64,000 bases of DNA from CAZLMG01 sp964560765 (GTDB lineage: Bacteria > Bdellovibrionota_B > Oligoflexia > Oligoflexales > CAZLMG01): assembly GCA_964560765.1 (NCBI GenBank), contig CAZLMG010000007.1:108906-172905 (forward strand), read 5' to 3'. Positions within the stretch are counted from its first letter, which is position 1. Every line of letters begins with the position of its first letter. Positions 53,397 to 62,420 of this stretch are shown in pieces. Below the pieces are notes generated by a model, which was not told the DNA's origin, searched no databases, and saw nothing but the letters and a program-made list of their open reading frames with translations. The position numbers and the translations under genes were made by a program.

Positions 53397-54506
53397 TTAC
53401 CTCCCCTTTCCGAGGAAGGTTTTGATTGCATCCATAATGGCTTCGCGGTCCTTGATCTGCGACGTGATGACAAGATCGTGCGCCTCGCCAAAGTGTTTAT
53501 GCAAGTCTCGTAGAAACTGGCCGGATCCATACCGCGACTCCACCTGCCCATAGCAAAACAAGTTAGAGGCCGGCAAGAGTGTGCTCTCCAGAAGTTTCAT
53601 GCACTCTGCGGTATCGTTTCCTGACCAATTGTCGCCGTCACTGAAGTGGAATAAATAAATGTTCCATTCACTGGGGGAAAACTCTTCCTGCACCATCTTC
53701 TCTGCAAGCTTGTACGCAGAGCTGATCAGCGTTCCCCCAGATTCCTTGGTGCGGTAGAAGGTATTCTCGTCGACCTCGCGTGCAGTAGCGTCGTGAATAA
53801 TAAATCGCCGCTCCAGGCCCGCGTACTGAGTCTTTAGCCATGTATCGAGCCAAAAGCTTGTGAGTCGAACGATCTCTTTTTGCTCATCACCCATGGATCC
53901 TGATACGTCCATCATGTAGATGATCACGGCATTAGCGATTGGCTCGTGAATGACTTTGTAGGAACGAAAGCGCTTATCCACTTTGATCGGAATGATGACT
54001 GGGTTCTTGGGGTCATAGATCCCTGACGCGATGGAACGCTTGAGCGCCTCACGATAGGTGCGCTTGAAGTGGCGTAGTGACTCCGGGCCCTGCTTTAAAA
54101 TTCCGGTGTACTTGAGGTGCTTTCGGTCGAGGTTCTTCTTGCCCTTGTCCTCGATATTGGGCAACTCGAGTTCCTCGCCGAGTATTTCCGCCAGCTCTTC
54201 GAGTGTGACGTCAACTTCTAGGGTGTGCTGACCTTCTTGGTCCCCAGCTTCCCCCTCGCCTGGCTGCGGTTCGCCCTGCCCAACTTGATCACCGACTTCA
54301 CCTTCTCCCTGCCCGACGCCGCCACCTTGGTTATCACCGAATTGAAAGTGCGGGATGTCGATGCGCGGAAGAGGAATGGTGACAAGTTTTTTGCCCTGTC
54401 GACCAATAAGCTCGCCATTGGAGATAAAGCGTCGCAATTCACGCTTGATCTTCCCGCGGACAATCTTGCGAAATCGGTTGAGGTCCGATTCCATTCGTAA
54501 GGGCAT
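53397..54506 (-). CDS. yeaH: YeaH/YhbH-family (DUF444) VWA-like protein
   Basis: A 369-residue protein with a von Willebrand A-like fold. The metal motif DVSGSMGDEQKE is near residue 199, after a Gly/Glu/Gln-rich linker at 75-110. IVRGKIKRELRRFI opens the protein. In E. coli YeaH acts with YeaG/PrkA during nutrient stress. The start is 64 bases after prkA, across an intercistronic hairpin. Confidence 0.94.
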   Translation of the reverse strand: MPLRMESDLNRFRKIVRGKIKRELRRFISNGELIGRQGKKLVTIPLPRIDIPHFQFGDNQGGGVGQGEGEVGDQVGQGEPQPGEGEAGDQEGQHTLEVDVTLEELAEILGEELELPNIEDKGKKNLDRKHLKYTGILKQGPESLRHFKRTYREALKRSIASGIYDPKNPVIIPIKVDKRFRSYKVIHEPIANAVIIYMMDVSGSMGDEQKEIVRLTSFWLDTWLKTQYAGLERRFIIHDATAREVDENTFYRTKESGGTLISSAYKLAEKMVQEEFSPSEWNIYLFHFSDGDNWSGNDTAECMKLLESTLLPASNLFCYGQVESRYGSGQFLRDLHKHFGEAHDLVITSQIKDREAIMDAIKTFLGKGR

Positions 54507-54525
54507 TGACTACCTCAGGGACAAT

Positions 54526-54551
54526 CACAGCCCCCATGAGTAGGGGCTGTG
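54526..54551 (-). other. Intercistronic hairpin between prkA and yeaH
   Basis: CACAGCCCC and GGGGCTGTG form a perfect 9-bp stem with an 8-base loop. No T-run follows on the - strand, so it more likely sets mRNA stability or partial read-through than full termination. Confidence 0.6.
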
Positions 54552-54570
54552 TTACACGTACCGAATCGGA

Positions 54571-56640
54571 CTATTTATGCTTCTCGCCTTTGTTCATGAC
54601 ATCGCCGCGGGCAAAGATGCTGGCCACAAAGCCCAACGCGTCTCCAGCGCAGATCTCACAGTAACCGTAATTCTTGATGAGGCGATTCTTGACCACATCA
54701 ATCTTGGCCTGAGTTTCTTTGTCGACAACATTCGAAATCAGACTAGTGAGCTTAATGGTGTCCTTTTGATCTTCGAAGAGCTTCAGCTCTAGGGCTTTGT
54801 GCAGACGTTCATTGGCACGGAAGTCAAATTCGCGACCTTCAAGAGCCATAGCGCCGATGTAGTTCATAATCTCTCGGCGGAAATCGTCTTTTCGCGACTC
54901 AGGGATGTCGATTTTCTCTTCGATCGAGCGCATTAGGCGCTCATCAGCTTCCTCTTCGTCGTTGGTGTAGGGGTTTCGAACCTTTTCCTTCAGCGTATAG
55001 GCCTTGACGTTGTCGATGTAGTTTCCGCACAGCTTGTCGATGGCGCTCTCGTCGGCGGAAATCGCCCGTTGTACCTCGTGCTTGACCATATCCTCATACT
55101 CTTGCTTGACGATGGATAGGAGCTCTTTGAAGTACTTCTTGGTTTCCTCGTCATTGAGCAGTGAGTGGCTCTTCAGTCCCGACTCCAGCTCGCTCATGAT
55201 GATGAATGGATTGATGCATCCTTCGCCTTTATCGACAACCAAAGCATTGGAGATCTTGTCCTGAATGTAGCGTGGGCTGATGCCGATCATGCCCTCGCGC
55301 GTGGTTTCCTTGCGCAGCTCTTTGACATTGTCCTCGGTAAAACCTGGGATCGTCTTGCCATTATAGAGCTTCAACTTCTGCATAACGGTGAGGTTTGCTT
55401 TCTTGGGCGGCTCGAGTCGGGTCAATATGGCCCACATAGCCGCGATTTCTAGTGAGTGTGGGGCGATATGAATGTGCGGGACGGTGTCGGCGTTGAAGTC
55501 TTTTTCATAAATCCGAATCTCATGTCCGAGGCGGGTAATGTACGGAACATCGATTTTTACCGTACGATCGCGCAACGCTTCCATGAATTCGTTGCTTTGC
55601 AGCTTGCGGTATTCGGGTTCGTTCGTATGACCGATGATAACCTCATCGATAGTTGTCTGTGCGAACTTCTTCGGCTTGATGCGGTGTTCCTGGCTGGCTG
55701 TCAGTAAGTCGTAAAGGAAAGCGACATCCAACTTAAGGACCTCGACGAACTCTACGATGCCGCGGTTGGCGATGTTAAATTCACCGTCGAAGTTGAAAGC
55801 GCGCGGATCCGAGTCGGAACCATACTCGGCGATTTTACGGTAGTTGATGTCGCCGGTCAGCTCAGTTGAGTCTTGGTTCTTTTCGTCTTTCGGCTGGAAT
55901 GTACCGATACCGATCCGGTCCTGCTCGGACAAGACGAGTCGGCGCACTTCAACGTGGTTGGCGACCATCGTTTCCCAGTTACCATTGTAGTGATCCATGA
56001 GCTCTCGATAGACGTAACGACAAGCAGGACACAACGTGCCTTCGATGACAATGCGGTTATTGCGATCCCGATCTTTGTTTAGCATTTCCAGCACGCTGTT
56101 CATGCGCTCGGCAGGAATCAGGTGCAGTGGCTCTTCATGGATTGGACATGGCATCACGTCCTCCATTTTCAACACTTCACTTAGATTGCGCCATGCATAC
56201 GTGTACATGGCCCCCTCTGGTGTTCTTGAATAGCGCTCAAGACCTTTTTTTAGCAGGCGGGCGATCGTCGATTTTGACGAGCCTACGGGGCCGTGCAAAA
56301 GAATAACGCGCTTTTCTGGTCCATATTGGTTAGCGCCCGCGCGAAACACATTTACAAGCTTCTGAATGTGAACATCCAGGCCAAAGATCGCATCTTTGCC
56401 ACCATCAACGGGGTCATCGAAAAACTTGTAGTGGCGAATACTCTTCTTATATTCCGTGTACTCTTCGTGCCCATAGCTTTCGATCATGTCGGCGACACGC
56501 TGGAAAGCCGTGCGAGCGATCGCGGGATGCTCGATCACCATACCCAAATACTGGGGAAATGTTCCGGTCCAGTTGAGCTCCTTATACTGTTTGCTCAGGT
56601 CGCCCTTACTGATTGTTTCGAGAATGGCCTTGGCATCCAT
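54571..56640 (-). CDS. prkA: PrkA-family AAA+ serine protein kinase
   Basis: A 689-residue PrkA/YeaG protein. The AAA+ core has Walker A GPVGSSKST near 115-123 and follows a DDPVDGGKDAIFGLD lead; a Cys pair (GTLCPACRYVY) sits near 205. The C-terminal PrkA domain with kinase-like homology ends the protein. Relatives phosphorylate proteins in sporulation or stress. AAGGAG is 10 bases from the ATG, and a strong promoter lies upstream. First gene of prkA-yeaH-spoVR. Confidence 0.96.
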   Translation of the reverse strand: MDAKAILETISKGDLSKQYKELNWTGTFPQYLGMVIEHPAIARTAFQRVADMIESYGHEEYTEYKKSIRHYKFFDDPVDGGKDAIFGLDVHIQKLVNVFRAGANQYGPEKRVILLHGPVGSSKSTIARLLKKGLERYSRTPEGAMYTYAWRNLSEVLKMEDVMPCPIHEEPLHLIPAERMNSVLEMLNKDRDRNNRIVIEGTLCPACRYVYRELMDHYNGNWETMVANHVEVRRLVLSEQDRIGIGTFQPKDEKNQDSTELTGDINYRKIAEYGSDSDPRAFNFDGEFNIANRGIVEFVEVLKLDVAFLYDLLTASQEHRIKPKKFAQTTIDEVIIGHTNEPEYRKLQSNEFMEALRDRTVKIDVPYITRLGHEIRIYEKDFNADTVPHIHIAPHSLEIAAMWAILTRLEPPKKANLTVMQKLKLYNGKTIPGFTEDNVKELRKETTREGMIGISPRYIQDKISNALVVDKGEGCINPFIIMSELESGLKSHSLLNDEETKKYFKELLSIVKQEYEDMVKHEVQRAISADESAIDKLCGNYIDNVKAYTLKEKVRNPYTNDEEEADERLMRSIEEKIDIPESRKDDFRREIMNYIGAMALEGREFDFRANERLHKALELKLFEDQKDTIKLTSLISNVVDKETQAKIDVVKNRLIKNYGYCEICAGDALGFVASIFARGDVMNKGEKHK

Positions 56641-56757
56641 GCGTTCACTGCTCCTTGAACCGGATAGTCGTATCCCATGCTGATGAACAACCAGCCAGGT
56701 GATGCGACAATCATCGTTGAATCCGAAAGACTAGGCGACTGGTTTGCACCTGAGTAA

Positions 56758-56787
56758 ATTTTAGTGCGGTTGACAACCTGATGTCAA
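56758..56787 (-). promoter_or_regulatory. Promoter and palindrome ahead of prkA
   Basis: On the - strand TTGACA (56787-56782), 18 bases, then TAAAAT (56763-56758). The -35 is one arm of an 18-base palindrome TTGACA-N6-TGTCAA (56770-56787), a good place for a repressor. It is about 118 bases before the start codon. Confidence 0.6.
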
Positions 56788-56880
56788 AAAAGTTCCCCTT
56801 ATTTCGAACCCTTCTCGCAGTACGAGCTGACAAGAAGGGCTGGGGCCAAGATGAGAATCGGTGCTTAAAAATTGAGCGCG

Positions 56881-57991
56881 CTACAGGGTCTTCTGATGGC
56901 TTTGGATGAGATATTCGTTAATGAAAGTGTCCAAATCGCCGTCTAGCACATCATTTGGGCTGTGAGATTCGCAATTTGTGCGGTGATCCTTAACCATCTT
57001 GTAGGGATGCAGGACGTAACTACGGATCTGGCTACCCCAAGCGATATCTGCCTTTTGCGCTTCTGTATTCGCCTGTTCCTGGCGCTTCTTCTCCAATTCC
57101 AACTCGTAAAGCTTGGAGCGCAACATCTTCATGGCTTGTTCGCGGTTCTGATGCTGCGAGCGCTGAGTTTGGCATTGAACGACTGCTTTCGTCGGTAAGT
57201 GGGTAATGCGGACGGCAGAGTCCGTCCGATTGACGTGCTGACCGCCGGCGCCGCTGGCTCTATAAGTATCGATTCTCAAATCGCCCTCTTTGATATCTAT
57301 CTCGATATCGTCATCGACGATCGGGGAAATGAAGACCGATGCAAAGCTCGTATGTCGGCGCGCGTTCGAGTCAAACGGGCTGATGCGCACCAAGCGATGA
57401 ACTCCAGACTCGGCCTTGAGTAAGCCGAAGGCCAAATCTCCGACGACTTCAAAGGCGGCACTCTTAATGCCCGCTTCGTCGCCAGATTGCAGATCAAACA
57501 TCTCAGTCTGCCAACCTTTCTTCTCGGCAAAGCGAAGGTACATCCGCATAAGCATTTCGGCCCAATCGCACGACTCGGTTCCGCCGGCCCCCGAGTTGAT
57601 GGTGACAATTGCATGATTGTGGTCAAGCTTACCGCTCAAGAGGCTTTCGACCTCCAGCTGCGCCAGCAATTTCTCTAGTTGCAGCAAGAGCTGCTCCGCC
57701 TCGCCCAAATAGTCATCCTCGCCATCGCTGGCCAACTCGATTGCGGCTTGCAAGTCATCCTTCATGCGCGCGAGTTCCTGCGATCGCTGGATGGCAAGTT
57801 CAAGACTCTTCTTCTCTTTGAGTACGGTGGCAGAGCCTTGTTGATTGGTCCAAAAATCTGGAGAAGCCTCAATCTTTGTGCTCAGCTCCCGCAGCTGCTC
57901 TTCTTTGGTAGGGATGTCAAAGAAACCTCCAAACGCGATTGAAATTCACAGATGCGGTACTGGCGCGAGACTTCACCGTTTCGAGATCCAT
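56881..57991 (-). CDS. prfB: Peptide chain release factor 2 (programmed +1 frameshift)
   Basis: RF2 ends translation at UGA and UAA. The gene is read in two frames: an ATG at 57991 gives 24 codons (opening MDLETVKSRA, closing NRVWRFL) ending at an in-frame TGA (57919-57917), and the rest continues +1 from GAC. The slip site is CTT TGA C, with GGAGG exactly 3 bases before CTT, as in the classic prfB site. The full protein is about 369 residues. SPF (RISPFDSNARRHTSF) and GGQ (GAGGQHVNRTDSAV) are intact. AGGAG precedes the ATG by about 10 bases. Autoregulation by RF2 level is known for this arrangement. Confidence 0.96.
57916..57930 (-). promoter_or_regulatory. prfB programmed +1 frameshift site
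   Basis: GGAGGTTTCTTTGAC on the - strand: internal Shine-Dalgarno GGAGG, 3-base spacer, slippery CTT and stop TGA followed by C. Low RF2 stalls at TGA and favours the shift. No stop occurs in the +1 frame between here and the main body. Confidence 0.95.
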
Positions 57992-58027
57992 ACTAACAGC
58001 ACTCCTATGCAGCTGGGGTCAGCTCAT

Positions 58028-58057
58028 TTGACATCGATGAGCCGGCAAACGTACCAT
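58028..58057 (+). promoter_or_regulatory. Candidate sigma-70-type promoter for flbD-motAB
   Basis: A perfect TTGACA (58028-58033) is followed after 18 bases by TACCAT (58052-58057). About 112 bases before the flbD start. No convincing sigma-28 or sigma-54 site was seen here. Confidence 0.4.
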
Positions 58058-58169
58058 AGACATCAAGCATAAGCCAACGTAGCGCTGCCAAAAAATACAG
58101 CACTTTTGCCTCTTCCAAATGGCGATTTGCCCGACTTATCTCTGCTCTGCCACACGAGGCCACGGTGAC

Positions 58170-58370
58170 ATGATCTTCCTAACGAAGTTGGACGGAACCA
58201 AAACATTGGTCAGTGTCGAGGCCATTAAGTATCTAGAATCAGTCCCAGACACGCTGATTTTATTCTTGAATGGCGACTCCATCATTGTCCGCGAGACACT
58301 GGATGAAGTCAGAAGCAGCGTGATAGAATTTAAGTCATCAGTCATCAAGAGAGCAAAAGACGAGCATTGA
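58170..58370 (+). CDS. flbD: FlbD-family motility protein
   Basis: A 66-residue protein with the FlbD-type plan: MIFLTKLDGTKTLVSVEAIKYLE, VPDTLILFLNGDSIIVRETLDEV. Such small proteins sit next to motAB in many spirochaetes, Firmicutes and related groups; the role is unclear. The start at 58170 follows that family; a longer frame to 58119 has no support. Ribosome site weak (GAGG 11 bases away). motA follows after 92 bases. Confidence 0.85.
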   Translation: MIFLTKLDGTKTLVSVEAIKYLESVPDTLILFLNGDSIIVRETLDEVRSSVIEFKSSVIKRAKDEH

Positions 58371-58462
58371 TCGTCATGTCCTGCTGAGAGCTAGTTCAAT
58401 CCATCTCAAGTAACTCAATTAGTCGACCGGGATGTCGTTCTTTCTACAAATGAGGCGGTAAT

Positions 58463-59221
58463 ATGGATTTAACAAGTTTACTCGGCCCAGTAGTGGCCCT
58501 GGGGTTTATCATCGTCGGGCTAATCCTTGAGGGTGGCCACGTAAGCTCAGTCATCCAGGTAACAGCCGCACTCATCGTGTTTGGTGGAACGCTCGGCTCT
58601 CTCATGGTGGCATACCCGTTGGCGGATATCATCTTCGCGACGAAGCAGATTGGCACCTGGCTGAAGAATCCGCCAGCTAATCCCGATCAGATTCTTGCGG
58701 ACATTATCGATCTTGCGCAGACAGCTCGTAAAGAGTCCATCCTTGCGTTGGAGAAAAAGCGTGAATCCATCACGTTTATGCCGTTGGCGAAGGCTGTGAA
58801 ATTGGCGGTGGATGGTACGGATCCCAACATTATTCGAGATACGCTGGAGACCGAGAAACATGTCGTTTTCGAAGAGGCAGAGGTCGCCGTCAAGTTCTGG
58901 GAAGACTTTGGCGCGATCGCTCCGACAATCGGTATTCTTGGGGCCGTACTCGGATTGATTCACGTTATGGAAAACCTCGACAAGCCGGAGATGATTGGTC
59001 CTGGTATCGCGATCGCCTTCGTGGCGACACTTTATGGTGTGGGCAGCGCCAACATATTCGGCATTCCTATCGGTAAAAAATTGAAGCGCAAAGCCATTCT
59101 CGACGGCCATGCGCGCGAGATGGTGATTATCGGGATTGAGGGGATTCTGTCCGGCTTGAATCCAAAAATCATCGAAGAGAAGCTGGCCGTGTTTAGTCAT
59201 AGTCACGCTCCGGAAGAGTAA
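58463..59221 (+). CDS. motA: Flagellar motor stator protein MotA
   Basis: MotA is the channel partner of MotB, turning ion flow into torque. The 252-residue protein has four transmembrane segments (about 5-22, 33-52, 147-166 and 178-198), ASxxRE-like cytoplasmic loop features, and TIGILGAVLGLIHVMENL with GPGIAIAFVATLYGVGSAN in the channel pair. GAGG is close upstream. motB starts 33 bases later. Confidence 0.96.
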   Translation: MDLTSLLGPVVALGFIIVGLILEGGHVSSVIQVTAALIVFGGTLGSLMVAYPLADIIFATKQIGTWLKNPPANPDQILADIIDLAQTARKESILALEKKRESITFMPLAKAVKLAVDGTDPNIIRDTLETEKHVVFEEAEVAVKFWEDFGAIAPTIGILGAVLGLIHVMENLDKPEMIGPGIAIAFVATLYGVGSANIFGIPIGKKLKRKAILDGHAREMVIIGIEGILSGLNPKIIEEKLAVFSHSHAPEE

Positions 59222-59254
59222 TCGCTGGCAGACAGATGAAAGTGAGTTGATTGG

Positions 59255-60073
59255 GTGGCGAAGAAAAAGTGTCCAGAGTTTGAAAACCACGAACGTTGGC
59301 TGGTCAGCTATGCCGACATGGTTACTCTATTATTCGCCGTATTCGTGGTGCTATACGCCATCAACCTCAAGCCAGACTCCAAGAGTGAAGAGGTCGCAGG
59401 GTCGATGCAGGAGAGCTTTAATAAGCCTCTCGATGATATCCCCGTGGATCGCCAAATCGGCCCAACAGAGGCAGGATTTGGCATCTTTGATCATTTCCGA
59501 GGCAATACCTCTCGCCCGCCACTCACTCGCCGCTTTCCCGGGTCAACGCAGCGTATTGTCACCATCGATAATGACTTCAAGCGCATTCAGGTGATGCTTG
59601 AAGAGCGGTTGTATGGAGCTGAGAAGTATCCTGGTAGCAAGAAGTCAGGTGAACAGCGCATCGTTGAGGTGGTTCGCAACGAAGACGGGATCAGCCTGCG
59701 GCTACTGGCGAGGCACTTTTACGGACCCGGCGAGATTCGAGTTCGCAGCGATGCCTTGAAAGATCTTGATCGAGTGGTCGCAATATTAAAGGAAATCGAT
59801 CGGCCCGTGCAGGTCGAGGGCCATACGGACGACATTCCGCCGAGATCAGGAGGCCCCATTGAAACGAACTGGGAGCTATCAGCGTTGCGTGCGACTTCCA
59901 TCTTGCGCTACATGATTCGGGAGCACAACTTTCCGGCGCTGAGGCTGACCGCAGCCGGGTTTGGAGACATGCGACCGATAGCGCACAACGGCACAGAAAG
60001 CGGTCGGGCGCTCAATCGGCGCGTCGAGTTAAAGATAAAGTATGATCCCGTCGCCTCTGATGACCCGATGTAG
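59255..60073 (+). CDS. motB: Flagellar motor stator protein MotB
   Basis: A 272-residue protein with a short basic lead, one transmembrane helix (about 21-40) containing the ion-binding Asp in SYADMVTLLFAVFVVLYA, a plug/linker, and an OmpA-like peptidoglycan-binding domain at about 145-262 (VEGHTDDIPP, NWELSALRATSILRYM, GRALNRRVELKI). GTG start. It anchors the stator to the cell wall. Confidence 0.96.
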   Translation: MAKKKCPEFENHERWLVSYADMVTLLFAVFVVLYAINLKPDSKSEEVAGSMQESFNKPLDDIPVDRQIGPTEAGFGIFDHFRGNTSRPPLTRRFPGSTQRIVTIDNDFKRIQVMLEERLYGAEKYPGSKKSGEQRIVEVVRNEDGISLRLLARHFYGPGEIRVRSDALKDLDRVVAILKEIDRPVQVEGHTDDIPPRSGGPIETNWELSALRATSILRYMIREHNFPALRLTAAGFGDMRPIAHNGTESGRALNRRVELKIKYDPVASDDPM

Positions 60074-60087
60074 AATGGAGAGGCGCC

Positions 60088-62382
60088 CTGCTTTCGAATA
60101 TCACAAAATTAGCGGTCGCCGTATTGGCCATGGCACTTTTGTCTGCGGCCGAGCAAAAGCCAAAGCTCATACATCAGCAGAGCTTTGATGAAATTATTCG
60201 GAACTATTTATTCGTCGCCGACTTTTCCAGCAAAGAGCCCGAGCGCAATGTCTCGGACGAGTTGTTTTGGAAGTATCCGGTCACCTTGCCAAAGGTTCAT
60301 TTTTCTGTCGACTTCGACCTGAAAGACCCAAAGAAAGAGATGCCAGCGACAGCTGGGGATGGAATGGCGTTTCAGCACCTCAACCGCGGCAGGATTCTCT
60401 TTCAAAAAGGTGACTTCGAGGAGGCTAAGTTGGTTTGGTTGGCGGGCCGCGCCCGCTATGGCGCGACCTATGACTTCCACCGCCGAAATGACTACTTTAT
60501 TGGGCAGTCCTTCTTGCAATTGGCAAAGCTGCGACTGGACGAGCATGGGGGCGATTGGTTAAATCCACGCGTCAAGTCAGAGCTGGCCAATGCATCTACA
60601 TTCCTTAGTTATGCGTTCGTTGTGAAAGAGGATTTGGGCGATCCCCTGCTCGATTTAGTAGCGCCACAGCAGTTGTATAATCTGGCGGCGACCTATTATC
60701 GATATGAGCGATATGCGGGAGCGTTCGGGGTAGCAGATCGGGCGCTAAACTTTCTGCGAAAGTATGGCCGGTCAGAGTATCGGGCAAAGCTGCAACGCTT
60801 ACTAGCCGAAGCACATATTCGAAATCTGGACTATCTATCTGCAGTCAAGGAGCTTGATAGCGCGCTTCGCCTCGGTGCGGATAAGCAGCAAGCGACGATG
60901 ATCTTCACTCGAGTCGGAGATATCTACTTCGATCTCAACAACTACGAGCTAGCAGCGGAAAATTATGCAATCGCAAATCGCATCGACGCCGAGCGCGAAG
61001 TCATCTCGCCATCCACCTTTGTCCTTCTGGGCGAGTCCTTATTCTGGCTTGGAAAGTTTTCAGAGGCTCAGAAGATGTTTTCCTACGCCATGAGTGAGCA
61101 GAGTGGTCGAGGAAGTCTGGGCCCTTTGACGCCTGAGTATGTTGGCTTAGCGAAGTTGCGGATCGCCGATGCCTACCTCGCGCTAAAAAAGTATGACGAG
61201 GCACGACTAGCCTATTTCGATGTGGCGCAGGAGATGCGCGGCACCGAAGTGGGGCGGATTGCTCGCATACGCAATGCTTGCCTAGAGTTGCCAGAGTTTG
61301 ATGGCAATAATGTTAAGCATGCTCGAGAATCGTTGACCATGCTGAAAGATGGCGAAATCCCCCTGCAAGCACGGGAGTTGGCTTGGGCATGTCATGTGGC
61401 TTCATTCACCCAGCGCGAACGCACAGCAGCCATGGTCGAGCGCGTTCGCGAATTCTATAGTCAGTACCCGGAGTCGCGATTTCTGGGAGGGCTGGTGGAG
61501 CCGGTTCGCGAGGTTCAGGCCAAAAAGCTTGATGAATATCTGCAGCGAAAAGAGTTCTATAGCGCTGTCAGCTTCTTTGAGAAGAATCGCGAATTGCTTT
61601 TCAAAGATGTAAGGGACGAGACTAAAGTTACGCTCTTTCAAATCTATGCTGACATATATCAGCAAGAGAAGGCGCGGGAATTCATGCCTGCGTATGAGCA
61701 AGCGCGGTCAGATGATATGGCACTGATTCGCCTGGCAACGGTAGTCGCGGAGCTAATGGATCGAAAAGCGGATAAAACCCTAGAAAAGAAAAACCGAATT
61801 TTTGCCCAGACGCTCGAAGGCCGTTCTTGGACGCTTCCGGAGGGCGATTTGGCCCGTACTTATCTGTCTCGCCTACAGACCACGACCCAGTCGGCGAGTC
61901 ACCTGCTTTGGCTGTACAACCTTTACCGAACTTGGAGTGAGAAAAATAGTAAGCTCACGTGCGAAGTGGTTTACCCGTTGATGACAAAGCTCTTCCGGAC
62001 AACAGAGCGCAAGGGCAGCATGACGCAAATGCTGCGCTCTGATGTTGAATCCGTTGTGGGTAAAAATTTGCCAGAATTGCTGCGATCGGACGAGACTTGC
62101 GGCATTTCGTATTTGGAGCTTGAGATACAGTTATTTGCAGCTAAGCCCGGCGAACTCGGTGCCAAGTATTTGACCAGGCGTGGCTGGCCCATGAGCGAGG
62201 AGCTTGCGGGTCTGTTCTGGGATGTTGCCGAACGCTGTCATCAGGTGGGACTCGTGCAGCTATCACGTGAACTTTGGACGTTTGTGGCCGAAAAGGGGCC
62301 ACTTGGATCGCCGAAGGTCGCCTTTGCGAAGAGTCGGCTAGAGCTCAGGGCAACTGAGTTTGAGAAACTGTGGGCCCAGTAA
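60088..62382 (+). CDS. Exported TPR-like repeat protein, likely CTG start
   Basis: No named family. The frame contains helical repeats through most of its length, with TPR-like pairs (GRILFQKGDFEEAKLVWLAGRARYG; GDIYFDLNNYELAAENYAIANR; GESLFWLGKFSEAQKMFSYAM). Starting at the CTG at 60088 adds a clean signal peptide (LLSNITKLAVAVLAMALLSAAE) and places GGAGAGG a few bases upstream; TTG at 60124 and ATG at 60130 truncate it. So about 764 residues, exported. It follows motB by 14 bases, suggesting a role around the stator or flagellar envelope, as an inference. Confidence 0.75.
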   Translation: MLSNITKLAVAVLAMALLSAAEQKPKLIHQQSFDEIIRNYLFVADFSSKEPERNVSDELFWKYPVTLPKVHFSVDFDLKDPKKEMPATAGDGMAFQHLNRGRILFQKGDFEEAKLVWLAGRARYGATYDFHRRNDYFIGQSFLQLAKLRLDEHGGDWLNPRVKSELANASTFLSYAFVVKEDLGDPLLDLVAPQQLYNLAATYYRYERYAGAFGVADRALNFLRKYGRSEYRAKLQRLLAEAHIRNLDYLSAVKELDSALRLGADKQQATMIFTRVGDIYFDLNNYELAAENYAIANRIDAEREVISPSTFVLLGESLFWLGKFSEAQKMFSYAMSEQSGRGSLGPLTPEYVGLAKLRIADAYLALKKYDEARLAYFDVAQEMRGTEVGRIARIRNACLELPEFDGNNVKHARESLTMLKDGEIPLQARELAWACHVASFTQRERTAAMVERVREFYSQYPESRFLGGLVEPVREVQAKKLDEYLQRKEFYSAVSFFEKNRELLFKDVRDETKVTLFQIYADIYQQEKAREFMPAYEQARSDDMALIRLATVVAELMDRKADKTLEKKNRIFAQTLEGRSWTLPEGDLARTYLSRLQTTTQSASHLLWLYNLYRTWSEKNSKLTCEVVYPLMTKLFRTTERKGSMTQMLRSDVESVVGKNLPELLRSDETCGISYLELEIQLFAAKPGELGAKYLTRRGWPMSEELAGLFWDVAERCHQVGLVQLSRELWTFVAEKGPLGSPKVAFAKSRLELRATEFEKLWAQ

Positions 62383-62420
62383 TGGAAATGACAAGCTATT
62401 GAGAATTTCTTGGGGGAGCC

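Noticed and set aside
56797..56845. prfB terminator
   Set aside because: CCCTTCT / AGAAGGG pairs with a large loop, but no T-run follows on the - strand, so support is too weak.
58078..58100. Sigma-28 site before flbD
   Set aside because: TAAG and GCCAAAAA occur but are 13 bases apart instead of 15 and match poorly.
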